A stretch of DNA of 64,000 bases from contig JAGBCA010000030.1 in assembly GCA_017938205.1 (NCBI GenBank), forward strand, positions 1 to 64,000, read 5' to 3'. Position 1 is the stretch's first letter. Each line of letters begins with the position of its first letter. Source of the stretch: Clostridia bacterium (lineage in GTDB: Bacteria > Bacillota > Clostridia > Oscillospirales > CAG-272). Below the pieces are notes generated by a model, which saw nothing but the letters and a program-made list of their open reading frames with translations, was not told the DNA's origin and made no database searches. The position numbers were made by a program, and so were the translations under genes. This document shows positions 1 through 8,693 of the stretch, piece by piece.

Positions 1-73
1 CGAGCCACCGAAAAGCAATCTTCGCTTGCATACTTGTAAGTAAACTTACAGATATGCTTCGCTTGATTATCAT
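1..73 (-). CDS. possible partial gene start running off the left edge
   Basis: On the minus strand an AGGAG motif lies about 10 nt before an ATG at 73-71, and the frame (MIIKRSISVSLL...) stays open to the window edge, giving 24 codons. The sequence overlaps the hairpin at 28-57 and I do not recognise the peptide. It could be the 5' end of a real gene or chance. Confidence 0.2.
   Translation of the reverse strand, partial: MIIKRSISVSLLTSMQAKIAFRWL
20..65. repeat. 13-bp hairpin flanked by a 9-nt direct repeat
   Basis: GCATA(C)TTGTAAGT at 28-41 pairs with ACTTACAG(A)TATGC at 44-57 with one mismatch. CTTCGCTTG occurs at 20-28 and again at 57-65. Function unknown; it may be an operator-like or mobile-element-derived palindrome near the possible gene start at 73. 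Confidence 0.4.
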
Positions 74-113
74 CCGACGATTTCTCCTCTAAATCCGTTC
101 GCCCCCGGTGTGT

Positions 114-196
114 TCTCATTAAGAATCCGCCAAGATTATAGATCTTACTGCATTTTTCTCTTTTTTTGCCTTGATTTTATTGGATTCTTAATGAGA
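114..196. repeat. perfect 15-bp inverted repeat around a 53-nt core
   Basis: TCTCATTAAGAATCC at 114-128 is the exact reverse complement of 182-196. The right arm continues outward into CAGCCCCC, and a GGGGCTGTCTC-like outer end resembles the terminal repeats of some insertion sequences. The core is AT-rich with no ORF. A miniature inverted-repeat element or IS remnant is plausible; a terminator-like structure is the alternative. Confidence 0.45.
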
Positions 197-217
197 CAGC
201 CCCCTCGCTTTTTTATT

Positions 218-2437
218 TTATGATCTGATTTCAATGTCCGTTATTTTCTCGGTGATCTCTCTTTCCGCGGAAAGCACGGAGAGGGTTGCCTGCACGCCTG
301 CGGGCTTTTCGATCCTCGCCTTGAAAATACCGTTTTTGTATTCCCAATCGATCGAGATCCTGCCAAAGCGCGTTTTCACCGCGTAACGAGAAGCGCAGTC
401 CTCATTATATAAATAAGGAGCAAAGCGCACTGTGTCAAAGCCAACGCCGACGTTTTCAATGCCGCCGATATAGGGAAGAACGAAGTCCATCGGGGAGGCG
501 TACATGTGGTGAAGTCTGGATTGCTTGCCCTCGAAATCTTCCCAAAGCGTGGTCGCACCTTGTGCGTACCAATGTCCGAAGGAGGGGTATTCCTCGGTCG
601 TCAGCATATTGTAAAGCACGTCTGCATGGCCGTATTTACCAAGCGCGCCGAAGAGTGCCTTCATGCCGAGAATGCCGCAGGGGGCGGTGAAGCGCGTGGC
701 ACGCACCTTTTCTGCAAGCCTTGCCGCCATTCGCTCTGCCGCCTCTCCATCCACAATGCCGAAGAAGAGTGCCATTGCAAGAGAGCCTGCAGAGTCGTTG
801 TCCGCGCTATCGCCGTGGATGTATTTTTTTCTGATCGCTTTCTTGGAAAACTCTGATTTTTGTAAATAATGATTTGCATTTTTGTCATTTAAACGCTTCA
901 AAGCCTCTCCAAAGCAGCGGAGCATCTCTGCATAAAAGCAGGAGTCGGAGAACTCATTTGTTGCAAGCGTGAGCGGAATGTTTCTCGGCGGCGTCCAATC
1001 CGAAAGACCAACGCAGATCAGACCGTCACGCTCATAGCGCTCCATATAGGCAAAGTATTTCTTCGCATAGGGCTTGATCAGCCGATAGGCCGAGTCATCG
1101 GCATAGGTCTTGTAGATCGCCTCGGGGAGAAAGAAGAGAGCAGAGTCCCACGAAGGGCCCGCCGCCCAGTTATAGCCCCAGCCCGCCGTCGGGCAAACGC
1201 AACAGATCTGGCCGCTTTCGCGCTGGGTGTCTATAATGTCAAGAAGATATTTTTTGTAGGCCGCACGCATATCAAAGCGCAGGCAGGCGTGTGCCGCGGA
1301 GAGGGAGGCATCTCCCGTCCAGCCGTTTTTCTCGCGGTGCGGGCAGTCCTCCGATATACCGTGGAAGTTGGCAAGCAGAGAGGTCTTTGCCGCCTCGGCA
1401 AACCATGCAACGTGAACGTCGCTCGTGTGAAATTCGTCTAAAGACCTAAGATCCGTGCGGATAAAAAGCGCCTCGATCTCATCGTCCGCAGGCTCTGCCC
1501 CCGTCACCTCCACGAATTGAAATCCGTGGTAAACGAAGGATGCGTGCCATGTCTCTTTTTCGCCACCCCTAAAAATATAAGTGTCCTCGGAAAAACGGTC
1601 GATCTTCTGATAGCAAGCAATATGCGTGTTGTCAAGCTCATCCCCCTGCAGGACCTCGCCGTAGCGCATTGTCAGCTCCGTGCCGCGTTTTTCGCGCATC
1701 GAGATCTCGCAAACGCCCGAGATCCCCTTGCCGAAGTCGTAAACGCGTCCCTTCGAGGAGCGCCAGCTGCGCACGGGCTTCAGCCGCTCGCATACGCGCA
1801 TCGGGGGCAGGGCTTGCTTTTTGAGCTTGCCGCCGGGATGGGAAACGAGCCTTGCGGGCATCCAGGCGCTGTCGTCAAAATCCATATCCAGCCAGCCGTC
1901 CTCGCGCCGCGCATCGTACCGCTCGCCAACGCGGAGCACGCTATAATAGCAAGGGCCGCAGAATTGCAGCCTTCCGTCCTCGCCCTTCACGCGGCTTGCG
2001 CGAAAGCCCTCGTCGCTGACGAGAGCGGTCTCTCCATCGCAAACGAGGCAGAGAAGCAGCTTCTGAAAATCTCTCCAGGGCGCGGCGTAAAAGCTCCAGG
2101 TGTCCTCTTCGCTCTGGTTGAAGTGTCCGCTTCCAAGCTCCACGCAAACGAGGTTTTCGCCCTTGTGCAGATATTTTTCAACGGCGTATTCGCAGTAAAG
2201 CACGGTTTTCGTATAATCCGTAAAGGCGGGAGAGAGCATCTCATCGCCCACGCGCCGCCCATTGATGTAAAGCACGAAGCAGCCAAGGCCCGAAATGCGC
2301 ATCGTTGCCTTTTTCGGTGCTTTTTCCAAAGAGAATTTCCGTCTCAGCCTCAGCGTTGGATTTTCCGTGCCTACCCTGCGCCCGATCACGTGAACATCAC
2401 AACCGATAAAGCAGGCGTTTGCAAAAAGGGAAGTCAT
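218..2437 (-). CDS. alpha-L-rhamnosidase-like glycoside hydrolase, family GH78
   Basis: Predicted 739-aa cytosolic enzyme; no signal peptide is visible. N-terminal beta-sandwich modules (about residues 15-320) precede an (alpha/alpha)6 catalytic region. The GH78 signature EDCPHREKNGWTGD supplies the acidic residues D364, E369 and D376, and a later TTLWE motif supplies E633, the expected base position, so the active site looks intact. The start is set by GGAGGA six nt before an ATG at 2437; an upstream in-frame ATG lies before that ribosome site. It is divergent from a second GH78 gene, 144 nt away. The family releases terminal L-rhamnose from plant or microbial glycans and glycosides; the exact substrate cannot be read from sequence. 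Confidence 0.88.
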   Translation of the reverse strand: MTSLFANACFIGCDVHVIGRRVGTENPTLRLRRKFSLEKAPKKATMRISGLGCFVLYINGRRVGDEMLSPAFTDYTKTVLYCEYAVEKYLHKGENLVCVELGSGHFNQSEEDTWSFYAAPWRDFQKLLLCLVCDGETALVSDEGFRASRVKGEDGRLQFCGPCYYSVLRVGERYDARREDGWLDMDFDDSAWMPARLVSHPGGKLKKQALPPMRVCERLKPVRSWRSSKGRVYDFGKGISGVCEISMREKRGTELTMRYGEVLQGDELDNTHIACYQKIDRFSEDTYIFRGGEKETWHASFVYHGFQFVEVTGAEPADDEIEALFIRTDLRSLDEFHTSDVHVAWFAEAAKTSLLANFHGISEDCPHREKNGWTGDASLSAAHACLRFDMRAAYKKYLLDIIDTQRESGQICCVCPTAGWGYNWAAGPSWDSALFFLPEAIYKTYADDSAYRLIKPYAKKYFAYMERYERDGLICVGLSDWTPPRNIPLTLATNEFSDSCFYAEMLRCFGEALKRLNDKNANHYLQKSEFSKKAIRKKYIHGDSADNDSAGSLAMALFFGIVDGEAAERMAARLAEKVRATRFTAPCGILGMKALFGALGKYGHADVLYNMLTTEEYPSFGHWYAQGATTLWEDFEGKQSRLHHMYASPMDFVLPYIGGIENVGVGFDTVRFAPYLYNEDCASRYAVKTRFGRISIDWEYKNGIFKARIEKPAGVQATLSVLSAEREITEKITDIEIRS

Positions 2438-2465
2438 ATCCGTTCCTCCGAAATACATTTTCTCT

Positions 2466-2494
2466 ATTGTAGCACACCAATCTTAAAAAGTAAA
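2466..2494 (-). promoter_or_regulatory. promoter of the GH78 gene at 218-2437
   Basis: Minus strand: -35 TTTACT (2494-2489), 17-nt spacer, -10 TACAAT (2471-2466). Transcription would begin about 20 nt before the ATG. Confidence 0.6.
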
Positions 2495-2521
2495 GAAATC
2501 AAGGAAAAATTCTTATTTCTC

Positions 2522-2550
2522 TTGAAAAAAATATACGGATGTGCTAATAT
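2522..2550 (+). promoter_or_regulatory. promoter of the GH78-like gene at 2582
   Basis: -35 TTGAAA (2522-2527), 17-nt spacer, -10 TAATAT (2545-2550). It lies 28 bp from the opposing promoter, so one regulator could control both rhamnosidase-like genes. Confidence 0.65.
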
Positions 2551-2581
2551 TATAGAAAAGAGATCCCTTGGGAGGTACGAT

Positions 2582-4459
2582 ATGCAAAAACGCAAACACG
2601 GCGAATGGATCTGGCTTCCCCGTGCCGAGGATGACAGCTACGCAGACTTTTCTCTGCCGATCTGCGGCGGAAAAGGAAGAAAAATAACGCTTGCAGTCTC
2701 CTCCGAGGGGCATTACGCCGCGTATATTGATGAAAAAATGGTGCTCTTTTCGCAGTGCGGTGCGTATCCCGATGCGCCGCTCTATGACGAATGCGCCGTT
2801 TCGCGCTATCTTGCAGACGGAAAGGAGCATACCCTCCGTATTCTCGCCTGGCATCCCGGCGTGGACAGTAGCTGTTATATAAATGCATCGCCCTGCCTTT
2901 GGTTTGAGCTGCGCGAGGGCGGCCGCCCGATCTTTTCGAGCGGTGCGGAGGTGCTTTGCCGCAAGAATACCGCATATAAAAACGGCTATAAAAAGAGCAT
3001 CACCGGGCAGCTTGGTCTTTCCTATTGTTACGATAGCACCGTAACGGCAGTGGATGCGTGGGGGGCTGCCGTTTTGATCAAGGATCGTCCGCAGCCGAAG
3101 CGCCGCGCCGTATCCCCTCTGCGCCTTTTGCCTCTGCGCACCGCTGTTTGTTGCGAGGTCACCGATCGGGGAACGCTTCTTTTTGATCTCGGTGAGGAGC
3201 GCGTGGGTTTTCTTTCGTTGGATCTTGTTTCCTCGGAGGATCAGCTTCTCACGGTCTCGTACGGCGAGCATCTTGTGGACGGACACGTGCCGCGCCTGAT
3301 CGGCGGCCGCGATTTTTCCGTGGAATACGTGGCAAAGAAGGGAAGAAACGTCTTTATGCATCCCCTTCGCCGCTTGGCGGGACGCTATCTTGAGGTGGAG
3401 CATTCGGCGGAGCTTTCCGTTTCGCACATGGCTCTGCATGAGGTAAGCCGCCGCTTTGTGGAGAAAAAGCATCGCTTTTCCGACCCTCTACTTCAAAAAA
3501 TATACGATACCTCGGTCAATACGCTGCGCCTCTCGGTGCACGAGCATTACGAGGATTGCCCCTGGCGCGAGCAGTCTATGTATCTGCTGGATAGCCGCAA
3601 TCAGATGCTCTGCGGGTATTACGCCTTTAAGGGCGCGAGAGTACAGCGCCATAATCTCCTCTTCTTTGCCGAGGGGCAGTCGGAAAACGGATTTTTCCCG
3701 CTTTGCTTCCCAACCGCGAAGGTACACGCCATTCCGTCCTTCTCGCTTTGCTATCCGCGCATGGTGCGGGATTACGTGGAGCACACGGGAGACAGAAGTG
3801 TTTTGCCGCTCGTGCGCCCCGCAATTGAGAAAATGCTTGCTGCGTTTTCTTCCCGCATTGATGAAAGCGGTCTCATTCCGCGCCTGCCCTATCCCTTCTG
3901 GAACTTTTACGAGTGGAGTGAGGGAAATGATAACGATGAGGATCTTCGCCGTGCGCCCGAGGATTATACACGCGTCTATGATCTTGCGTTGAACGGCATG
4001 TATGTGCTTGCCTGCCGTGAATATGCGGCACTCTTTGGCGGCGAAAGCATGGCCGAGGGAATGCTCCCAAAGATCAAGGCAACCTTCTATATGGAGGATA
4101 AGGGACTGTACCGAATGACCGCCGGCAGCGATAAAGGGAGCGTTCTTGCCAACAGTCTTGCCGTTCTGATCGGCCTTGGTGATAAGCAAACGGTCGAGAA
4201 AATGCTCTCGGATGAGAGCCTCGTCCCCATTACGCTTTCGATGCATACCTACTTCTATGATGCACTTTTGCAAACAAATGTTGACTATTCAGCCTTTATC
4301 ATTGAGGATATTAAGAAAAAATACGGCCGTATGCTTGCCGAAGGCGCCACCACGTTCTGGGAGACGGAAAAGGGATGGCGAGACTTTGACAATGCGGGCA
4401 GCCTCTGCCACGGCTGGTCTGCCATTCCTGCATATTATTTGCCGCGCTTAGCGGAATAA
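2582..4459 (+). CDS. second GH78-like rhamnosidase family protein
   Basis: 625-aa predicted cytosolic protein of the GH78 fold, shorter than its divergent neighbour. The catalytic block reads HYEDCPWRE...LLD and keeps D325, E330 and D337, but the usual GW(T/A)GD is replaced by MYLLD. A C-terminal TTFWE motif gives E594. The acidic set is therefore conserved while the sugar-pocket tryptophan of GWTGD is lost, suggesting a different aglycone or sugar. The start is the ATG at 2582, seven nt after GGAGG (2571-2575); the frame is open far upstream but with no better ribosome site. A 32-nt gap to the next gene allows co-transcription. Confidence 0.8.
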   Translation: MQKRKHGEWIWLPRAEDDSYADFSLPICGGKGRKITLAVSSEGHYAAYIDEKMVLFSQCGAYPDAPLYDECAVSRYLADGKEHTLRILAWHPGVDSSCYINASPCLWFELREGGRPIFSSGAEVLCRKNTAYKNGYKKSITGQLGLSYCYDSTVTAVDAWGAAVLIKDRPQPKRRAVSPLRLLPLRTAVCCEVTDRGTLLFDLGEERVGFLSLDLVSSEDQLLTVSYGEHLVDGHVPRLIGGRDFSVEYVAKKGRNVFMHPLRRLAGRYLEVEHSAELSVSHMALHEVSRRFVEKKHRFSDPLLQKIYDTSVNTLRLSVHEHYEDCPWREQSMYLLDSRNQMLCGYYAFKGARVQRHNLLFFAEGQSENGFFPLCFPTAKVHAIPSFSLCYPRMVRDYVEHTGDRSVLPLVRPAIEKMLAAFSSRIDESGLIPRLPYPFWNFYEWSEGNDNDEDLRRAPEDYTRVYDLALNGMYVLACREYAALFGGESMAEGMLPKIKATFYMEDKGLYRMTAGSDKGSVLANSLAVLIGLGDKQTVEKMLSDESLVPITLSMHTYFYDALLQTNVDYSAFIIEDIKKKYGRMLAEGATTFWETEKGWRDFDNAGSLCHGWSAIPAYYLPRLAE

Positions 4460-4491
4460 TAAATTGACTTTTTTATAAGGAGGCTATCATT

Positions 4492-4977
4492 ATGCAAATG
4501 AAAAAGCTTGACAAGGGAGCTCTGAAGCTCTGGTACATCCGTAGCGGGATCGTTTCTTTTATCCTGCTTGCCGTCTTTCTCCCCGCGGTGATCTTTATTC
4601 CCGAAGGTGTTGCGCGCATTGCCGTTCTGCTTTCGGGCGGTATTCCGCTCCTGATCGCCTTGGCATTTATTCTCGTGCTTCCGTATTTTAGATACAAGCT
4701 GTACGCATACGGATTTGACGAGAAGCGCATCGTGGTGGAGCACGGCGTAATCTTCCGCCATCGCATCACCATTCCCGTTTGCCAGATCCAGGATCTGCAC
4801 CGCTTTGAGGGGCCGATCATGATGCTGATGAAGCTCAGTGGCGTAACGATCTCCACCGCAGGCTCAAACTTTGATCTCGCCTGCCTTTCCAAGGCGGATG
4901 CCGATGCTATGATCGAGGCGCTGGAGGGGCATCTTGAGAAGAGAGTGGAGGAAAAGGCCGATGAAGAAATTCTGTAA
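4492..4977 (+). CDS. bacterial-PH domain membrane protein, YdbS-like (DUF304/bPH2)
   Basis: 161-aa protein with two hydrophobic segments near residues 18-65 followed by a bPH2 domain (about 70-150). AAGGAGG lies 8 nt before the ATG. Its end overlaps the start of the next gene by 17 nt, the arrangement of the ydbS-ydbT pair in Bacillus. Such pairs are small membrane proteins of poorly known function, linked in B. subtilis to resistance to membrane-active compounds. Function here is inferred from family and pairing only. Confidence 0.75.
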   Translation: MQMKKLDKGALKLWYIRSGIVSFILLAVFLPAVIFIPEGVARIAVLLSGGIPLLIALAFILVLPYFRYKLYAYGFDEKRIVVEHGVIFRHRITIPVCQIQDLHRFEGPIMMLMKLSGVTISTAGSNFDLACLSKADADAMIEALEGHLEKRVEEKADEEIL

Positions 4978-6499
4978 GAATTATCTTTATTATCATTTTG
5001 TTGCGGATATTCTGGCGGTCGTTGTTTTCATTCTCGCATTTTCGGATGCACTTATCATTGAAAACGAAATGGAAGAATTTGTTGGGATCCGCACGGCAGC
5101 GATCCCTTGGTTTGTTCTTGCCGCTCTTGCGGTATACGGCGTGCTGATCCTCTACCGTGTGCTCTATCTGCGCACGGCGGGCTATATGCTGACGGAGGGT
5201 GAGATCCGCGTTACGCGCGGCGTGCTCTTCCGCAAAAATTCCATCCTCGAATACCGTAGGATGCACGCGATCAATAAAAAGCAGAACATCATTCAGAAGC
5301 TTTTCGGTCTCGCGGTGCTGACGGTGGATAGCGGCTCGGCCAATACCTCGGGCACGGCAGAGATCCTGATCTACGAAACCGAAAAAGAGGTGGATGCCCT
5401 TCTTGCCGTTCTGAAGGCAAGAAAGAACGGCGAAGTGCCCGCGCAAGAAGAGAGCGAAGCGCCTGTCGATGAGGTTTTGACCGCCAAGGGCGGAGATCTC
5501 GTGTTCTCCTCCGGCAAGAAGATGATCTATTCGCTTCTGAATATCGTTTCGGCCGCCTTTTCCATGCTGGTCGTTTGCTTCTTTGCTCTCGTTGTGTACG
5601 TCTGCCTCATTCCGCTGCTCTACGATCTTCTTGCAGGCGGTGCGTTTTTCGTGCTCGTGCCCGCTTTGGTGATCGCGCTCATCGTGCTGGTCGGAATTTC
5701 GGTCTTCACGTTTATCGTCAGCATTCTGCAGTCCTTTATCGGATACTATAATTTCCGTATTGCGAAGCACGGAACGGATCTTGAGATCTCGTACGGACTT
5801 CTCACTCGCCATACCAACACCTTTGGTTATAACCGCATCCAGGGCGTTGTTGTTCAGCAGGGGCTGATCCAGCGGATCTTTGGGTATGCAACGCTGCGTC
5901 TTGAGGTCATCGGCTATCATGAGGGCGGCGATGAGCAAAACAATTCCGGCAGTATGATCGGAATGCTTTTGCCGCTCTGCCATATCCGCGAGGTGGAGAG
6001 CATCCTTGAAGGGATCCTTCCGGCATACGTGCCCGAGAAAAAACAAACCGCGGCAAAGCGCTATTTCCCCTTCGTATCCTGGAGTTCGCTCCTGATCGGC
6101 GCGATCACGGCGCTTGTTGCTTTGCTCACTCTCTCCATGATGCATCTCTTTTCCGCGCCCGCAAGAGCGCTTGCGATCGTTCGCCTGTTGATCCTGCTCG
6201 CCTTTGCCATTACGATGGCGGTGCATCTCTTCGGCGCATATCTTTCCTATAAGAATGCGGGAATTGCGATCTCCGAGGACCGCATCACCGTATACGGCGG
6301 CGGCTATCAGAAGCGCATCACAACGATCCTTCGCCGCTCCCTGATCGCGATCGAGGATGTGACCACGCCGATGCGTGCCAAAGCAGGGGTCTACACGCTG
6401 ATCCTCCACATCCGTACGAACGCAGAAACAAACGAGATCAAGGTCGGAATGCTGGATATTGCATCCGCGCAAAAGCTGAAGGATCTTCTTCCCGTATAA
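4961..6499 (+). CDS. multi-bPH2 membrane protein, YdbT-like
   Basis: 512-aa protein with an N-terminal hydrophobic hairpin (about residues 10-65), then bPH2 domains around 70-150, 265-350 and 430-505 separated by further membrane hairpins, matching the three-domain YdbT layout. The ATG at 4961 is chosen because GGAGG (4947-4951) lies 9 nt upstream, inside the end of the preceding gene; an earlier in-frame ATG at 4934 lacks a ribosome site. Translational coupling with the YdbS-like partner suggests a two-subunit membrane complex. Confidence 0.75.
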   Translation: MKKFCKNYLYYHFVADILAVVVFILAFSDALIIENEMEEFVGIRTAAIPWFVLAALAVYGVLILYRVLYLRTAGYMLTEGEIRVTRGVLFRKNSILEYRRMHAINKKQNIIQKLFGLAVLTVDSGSANTSGTAEILIYETEKEVDALLAVLKARKNGEVPAQEESEAPVDEVLTAKGGDLVFSSGKKMIYSLLNIVSAAFSMLVVCFFALVVYVCLIPLLYDLLAGGAFFVLVPALVIALIVLVGISVFTFIVSILQSFIGYYNFRIAKHGTDLEISYGLLTRHTNTFGYNRIQGVVVQQGLIQRIFGYATLRLEVIGYHEGGDEQNNSGSMIGMLLPLCHIREVESILEGILPAYVPEKKQTAAKRYFPFVSWSSLLIGAITALVALLTLSMMHLFSAPARALAIVRLLILLAFAITMAVHLFGAYLSYKNAGIAISEDRITVYGGGYQKRITTILRRSLIAIEDVTTPMRAKAGVYTLILHIRTNAETNEIKVGMLDIASAQKLKDLLPV

Positions 6500-6502
6500 A
6501 AA

Positions 6503-6535
6503 AAGAACACCTGCCATTCAAAGGCAGGTGTTCTT
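6503..6535. terminator. bidirectional terminator
   Basis: AAGAACACCTGCC pairs perfectly with GGCAGGTGTTCTT around a 7-nt loop, followed by TTTTTCT on the plus strand and by a T-run on the minus strand. It ends the bPH2 operon and the convergent gene at 6547. Confidence 0.9.
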
Positions 6536-6546
6536 TTTCTCTTAAA

Positions 6547-7089
6547 TTATACCACAAGAAAATCCTTGTCAACGATCACTTTGTCGCTATATCTGCGAAG
6601 CGCAACGATGACCGCGCGGCAAACCGAAACGCGCACCAAGATCTTGCCCTCGCCTGCATCGTAAAGAATGAGGTAGGCCTCCTTTTCGTCGGGAGCGGTG
6701 CGGAAATCCATCACCTTCGCGCCCTCGGAAAGCTTTTTGAAGTTTTCCTCGGTGTCGGGCAGGCCGCTCTGGATGGATTTTGCTTCGAAGGAAAGCTTTT
6801 CCTTTTCTCTCTTGTTCCAGAGATGGATGATGCTCACCTTGCCAACGTTTACGCGGATCAGCCACTCAAAGTTACAGTAGCGCCAGGTGGCAAGGAAGAG
6901 AATGTAGATAAAGAGGGGAAGAATTGCGATCAGCGCGGGTATCTTGACAGGAACCAAAAACAGATACAGATAAAGCACGGCAAACAATACGTAAAGCGCA
7001 ATAAAAAGCATGCGCTTCTTTTTGTATTGTCCTTTGTTTTCCACGGGCTTTGCAAATTCCGCGCCATTGAAGGAAAGATCATCACTCAT
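6547..7089 (-). CDS. two-TM membrane protein of unknown function
   Basis: 180-aa protein with a hydrophilic N-terminus, two close membrane segments (about residues 28-70) and a soluble C-terminal part of about 110 residues that looks like a small alpha/beta or PH-like domain. I do not recognise a family. The ATG at 7089 lies 7 nt after GAGGTG; a TTG directly before it is also in frame but badly spaced. It has its own promoter and shares a terminator with the bPH2 operon. The hydrophobic-hairpin-plus-soluble-domain plan loosely resembles the neighbouring bPH2 proteins, which is only a hint. Confidence 0.7.
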   Translation of the reverse strand: MSDDLSFNGAEFAKPVENKGQYKKKRMLFIALYVLFAVLYLYLFLVPVKIPALIAILPLFIYILFLATWRYCNFEWLIRVNVGKVSIIHLWNKREKEKLSFEAKSIQSGLPDTEENFKKLSEGAKVMDFRTAPDEKEAYLILYDAGEGKILVRVSVCRAVIVALRRYSDKVIVDKDFLVV

Positions 7090-7118
7090 CAAAGTACACC
7101 TCGTTTTTCGTTTTTATC

Positions 7119-7147
7119 ATTATAGCATACTTTTTCGCTTTTTTCAA
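7119..7147 (-). promoter_or_regulatory. promoter of the gene at 6547-7089
   Basis: Minus strand: -35 TTGAAA (7147-7142), 17-nt spacer, consensus -10 TATAAT (7124-7119). Confidence 0.75.
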
Positions 7148-7213
7148 GTCATCCGAACGTTTTTATATCAGATGTGCAAGTTTTTTGTATTTTTTGTATT
7201 GTTTTTGCAAGGT

Positions 7214-8500
7214 TTATTTCGCCGCGCCTGCCTTTTCCTCTTCGTATTTTTTCACAAGTGCATCGTAGCGCGCCCGTCCCTCTTCGGTCAGCGTGTGGTA
7301 ATCGGGAATCACGGAGGGAGAAATGCTTTGCAGAGAGCCGTCTGAGCCGTAGAAAGGAGATAGCGTATCGTTTTCGTAAAGAAGGCGATCCTCCTCTTTG
7401 CGGAAATCGGGAATATCGTAGGGCTTGCCGCCCTCAAGAAGGCTGCGGTGCGAAAGAATGGCAACCGAGGCCATATTGGTTGCAAAATAAACGTCGAACG
7501 CAGGTCTTCGCCCCTCACGGATACAGTCGAGAAATTCTCTCGCCACGAAGAAGTCGCCGCCGCCGTGACCCGCCTTGCCGATCAATTCCTTGTCCTTATC
7601 GGCCAGTTCGGGATGATAGAGCTTCGGCTTTTCACAGCCCTCGGGAGCGTCCCAGGTGTTGTAGGAAAGAAGCACGTTGCCGGAGTGATCGCGCAGATTT
7701 TCCATCTGTCCCTTTTTGCAGCAGATGCGATAGGAGTTTTCGTGATGGCCAAAGGCCGCGCATCCCGTCACGCGGAAGACGGAGCCGTCGTCGTTTTGCG
7801 TAAGAACGATGGCCGCGCGCTCGGGTACGCCGCGTTGCAGACGATCCTTCTCCTCGGGCACGGGGTCCATCGCGGCAAAGGCGGTCACGCGCTTCGGGGT
7901 TGCCCCTGTGATGTATTTCAGCGGCGCCAGCGAATGCGTGATATAATAGGAGCGCGGCAGAGCGTATCTCCAGTGCGTGGAGCTTGGGCAGAGCGAAATA
8001 TAGTAGTCAAGATCATCGCTTGGCGATATCGGGTGATTGTATTCGCCCTCGGCGAAGATCAGCTTGCCAAGCGTGCCGCCCTCAAATACGCGGCGCATCT
8101 CCTGGTTGAAGAGCATATAGGGGTAGTTTTCCGCCAGCATATAGATCGCCTTGCTTTTTTCGGCGGCACGCACGAGTGCAACGCCCTCGGCCATCGTTCC
8201 GTTGGAGGTGCATTCGCTCAAAACGTGGATGCCCCTTTCCAAGGCGCGGATCGCGTAGGGAGCGTGCTCGTGGAAATAGTTGGAGAGCAGGATAGCCTCC
8301 AAGCCTTCGTGTTCAATAAAATGGTCAAAGTCTGTATAAACGGCAACGTCCCCGCCGAGCATATCCTTTGCTTTTTGTGCGTATTTTTCGTTCTTGTCGC
8401 AAACGGCAACGATCTCGCCGTTGTTCGCCATCAGATTTTTGTAGTAACTTGAGCCGCGATAGCCGCCGAATATACCGATCTTAACGGTTCTTTTTTTCAT
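7214..8500 (-). CDS. Gfo/Idh/MocA family NAD(P)-dependent oxidoreductase
   Basis: 428-aa cytosolic protein. An N-terminal Rossmann fold begins VKIGIFGGYRGSS and is followed by DKN and an EHAPYAIRALERGIHVLSE segment typical of the family, then a C-terminal alpha/beta substrate domain. Members oxidise or epimerise sugars, inositols and their derivatives. The ATG at 8500 follows AAGGAGG by 8 nt; an upstream in-frame ATG at 8530 has no ribosome site. It is divergent from an AraC regulator, the usual arrangement for a sugar-responsive gene. Confidence 0.82.
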   Translation of the reverse strand: MKKRTVKIGIFGGYRGSSYYKNLMANNGEIVAVCDKNEKYAQKAKDMLGGDVAVYTDFDHFIEHEGLEAILLSNYFHEHAPYAIRALERGIHVLSECTSNGTMAEGVALVRAAEKSKAIYMLAENYPYMLFNQEMRRVFEGGTLGKLIFAEGEYNHPISPSDDLDYYISLCPSSTHWRYALPRSYYITHSLAPLKYITGATPKRVTAFAAMDPVPEEKDRLQRGVPERAAIVLTQNDDGSVFRVTGCAAFGHHENSYRICCKKGQMENLRDHSGNVLLSYNTWDAPEGCEKPKLYHPELADKDKELIGKAGHGGGDFFVAREFLDCIREGRRPAFDVYFATNMASVAILSHRSLLEGGKPYDIPDFRKEEDRLLYENDTLSPFYGSDGSLQSISPSVIPDYHTLTEEGRARYDALVKKYEEEKAGAAK

Positions 8501-8542
8501 TCTCTTTTCCTCCTTTTTAAGGGCACGCACCCTTTTATTCCT

Positions 8543-8571
8543 ATTATACCTATATAGACGGGTGGTGTAAA
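8543..8571 (-). promoter_or_regulatory. promoter of the oxidoreductase gene
   Basis: Minus strand: -35 TTTACA (8571-8566), 17-nt spacer, -10 TATAAT (8548-8543). Confidence 0.75.
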
Positions 8572-8625
8572 TGGGATTTTACCATAAAACTATGGAAAAA
8601 AGTTGTTTTTTTCTTGCCTTGGGGA

Positions 8626-8654
8626 TTGTATTTTTTGTCATTGCCTGCTAAAAT
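8626..8654 (+). promoter_or_regulatory. promoter of the AraC-family gene at 8694
   Basis: -35 TTGTAT (8626-8631), 17-nt spacer, -10 TAAAAT (8649-8654). A moderate match. Confidence 0.5.
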
Positions 8655-8693
8655 AAAAAAGGAATGCGGCAAACGCTGTAAGGGGAGAGAACA

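Noticed and set aside
1517..2581. N-terminal extension of the second GH78-like gene reaching into the first GH78 gene
   Set aside because: The upstream part is antisense to the first GH78 gene, and a promoter plus GGAGG directly precede the ATG at 2582.
4907..6517. Minus-strand ORF of 536 codons opposite the YdbT-like gene
   Set aside because: Rich in His, Asp and Arg as expected for an antisense shadow; the plus frame has bPH2 and membrane patterns with proper coupling.
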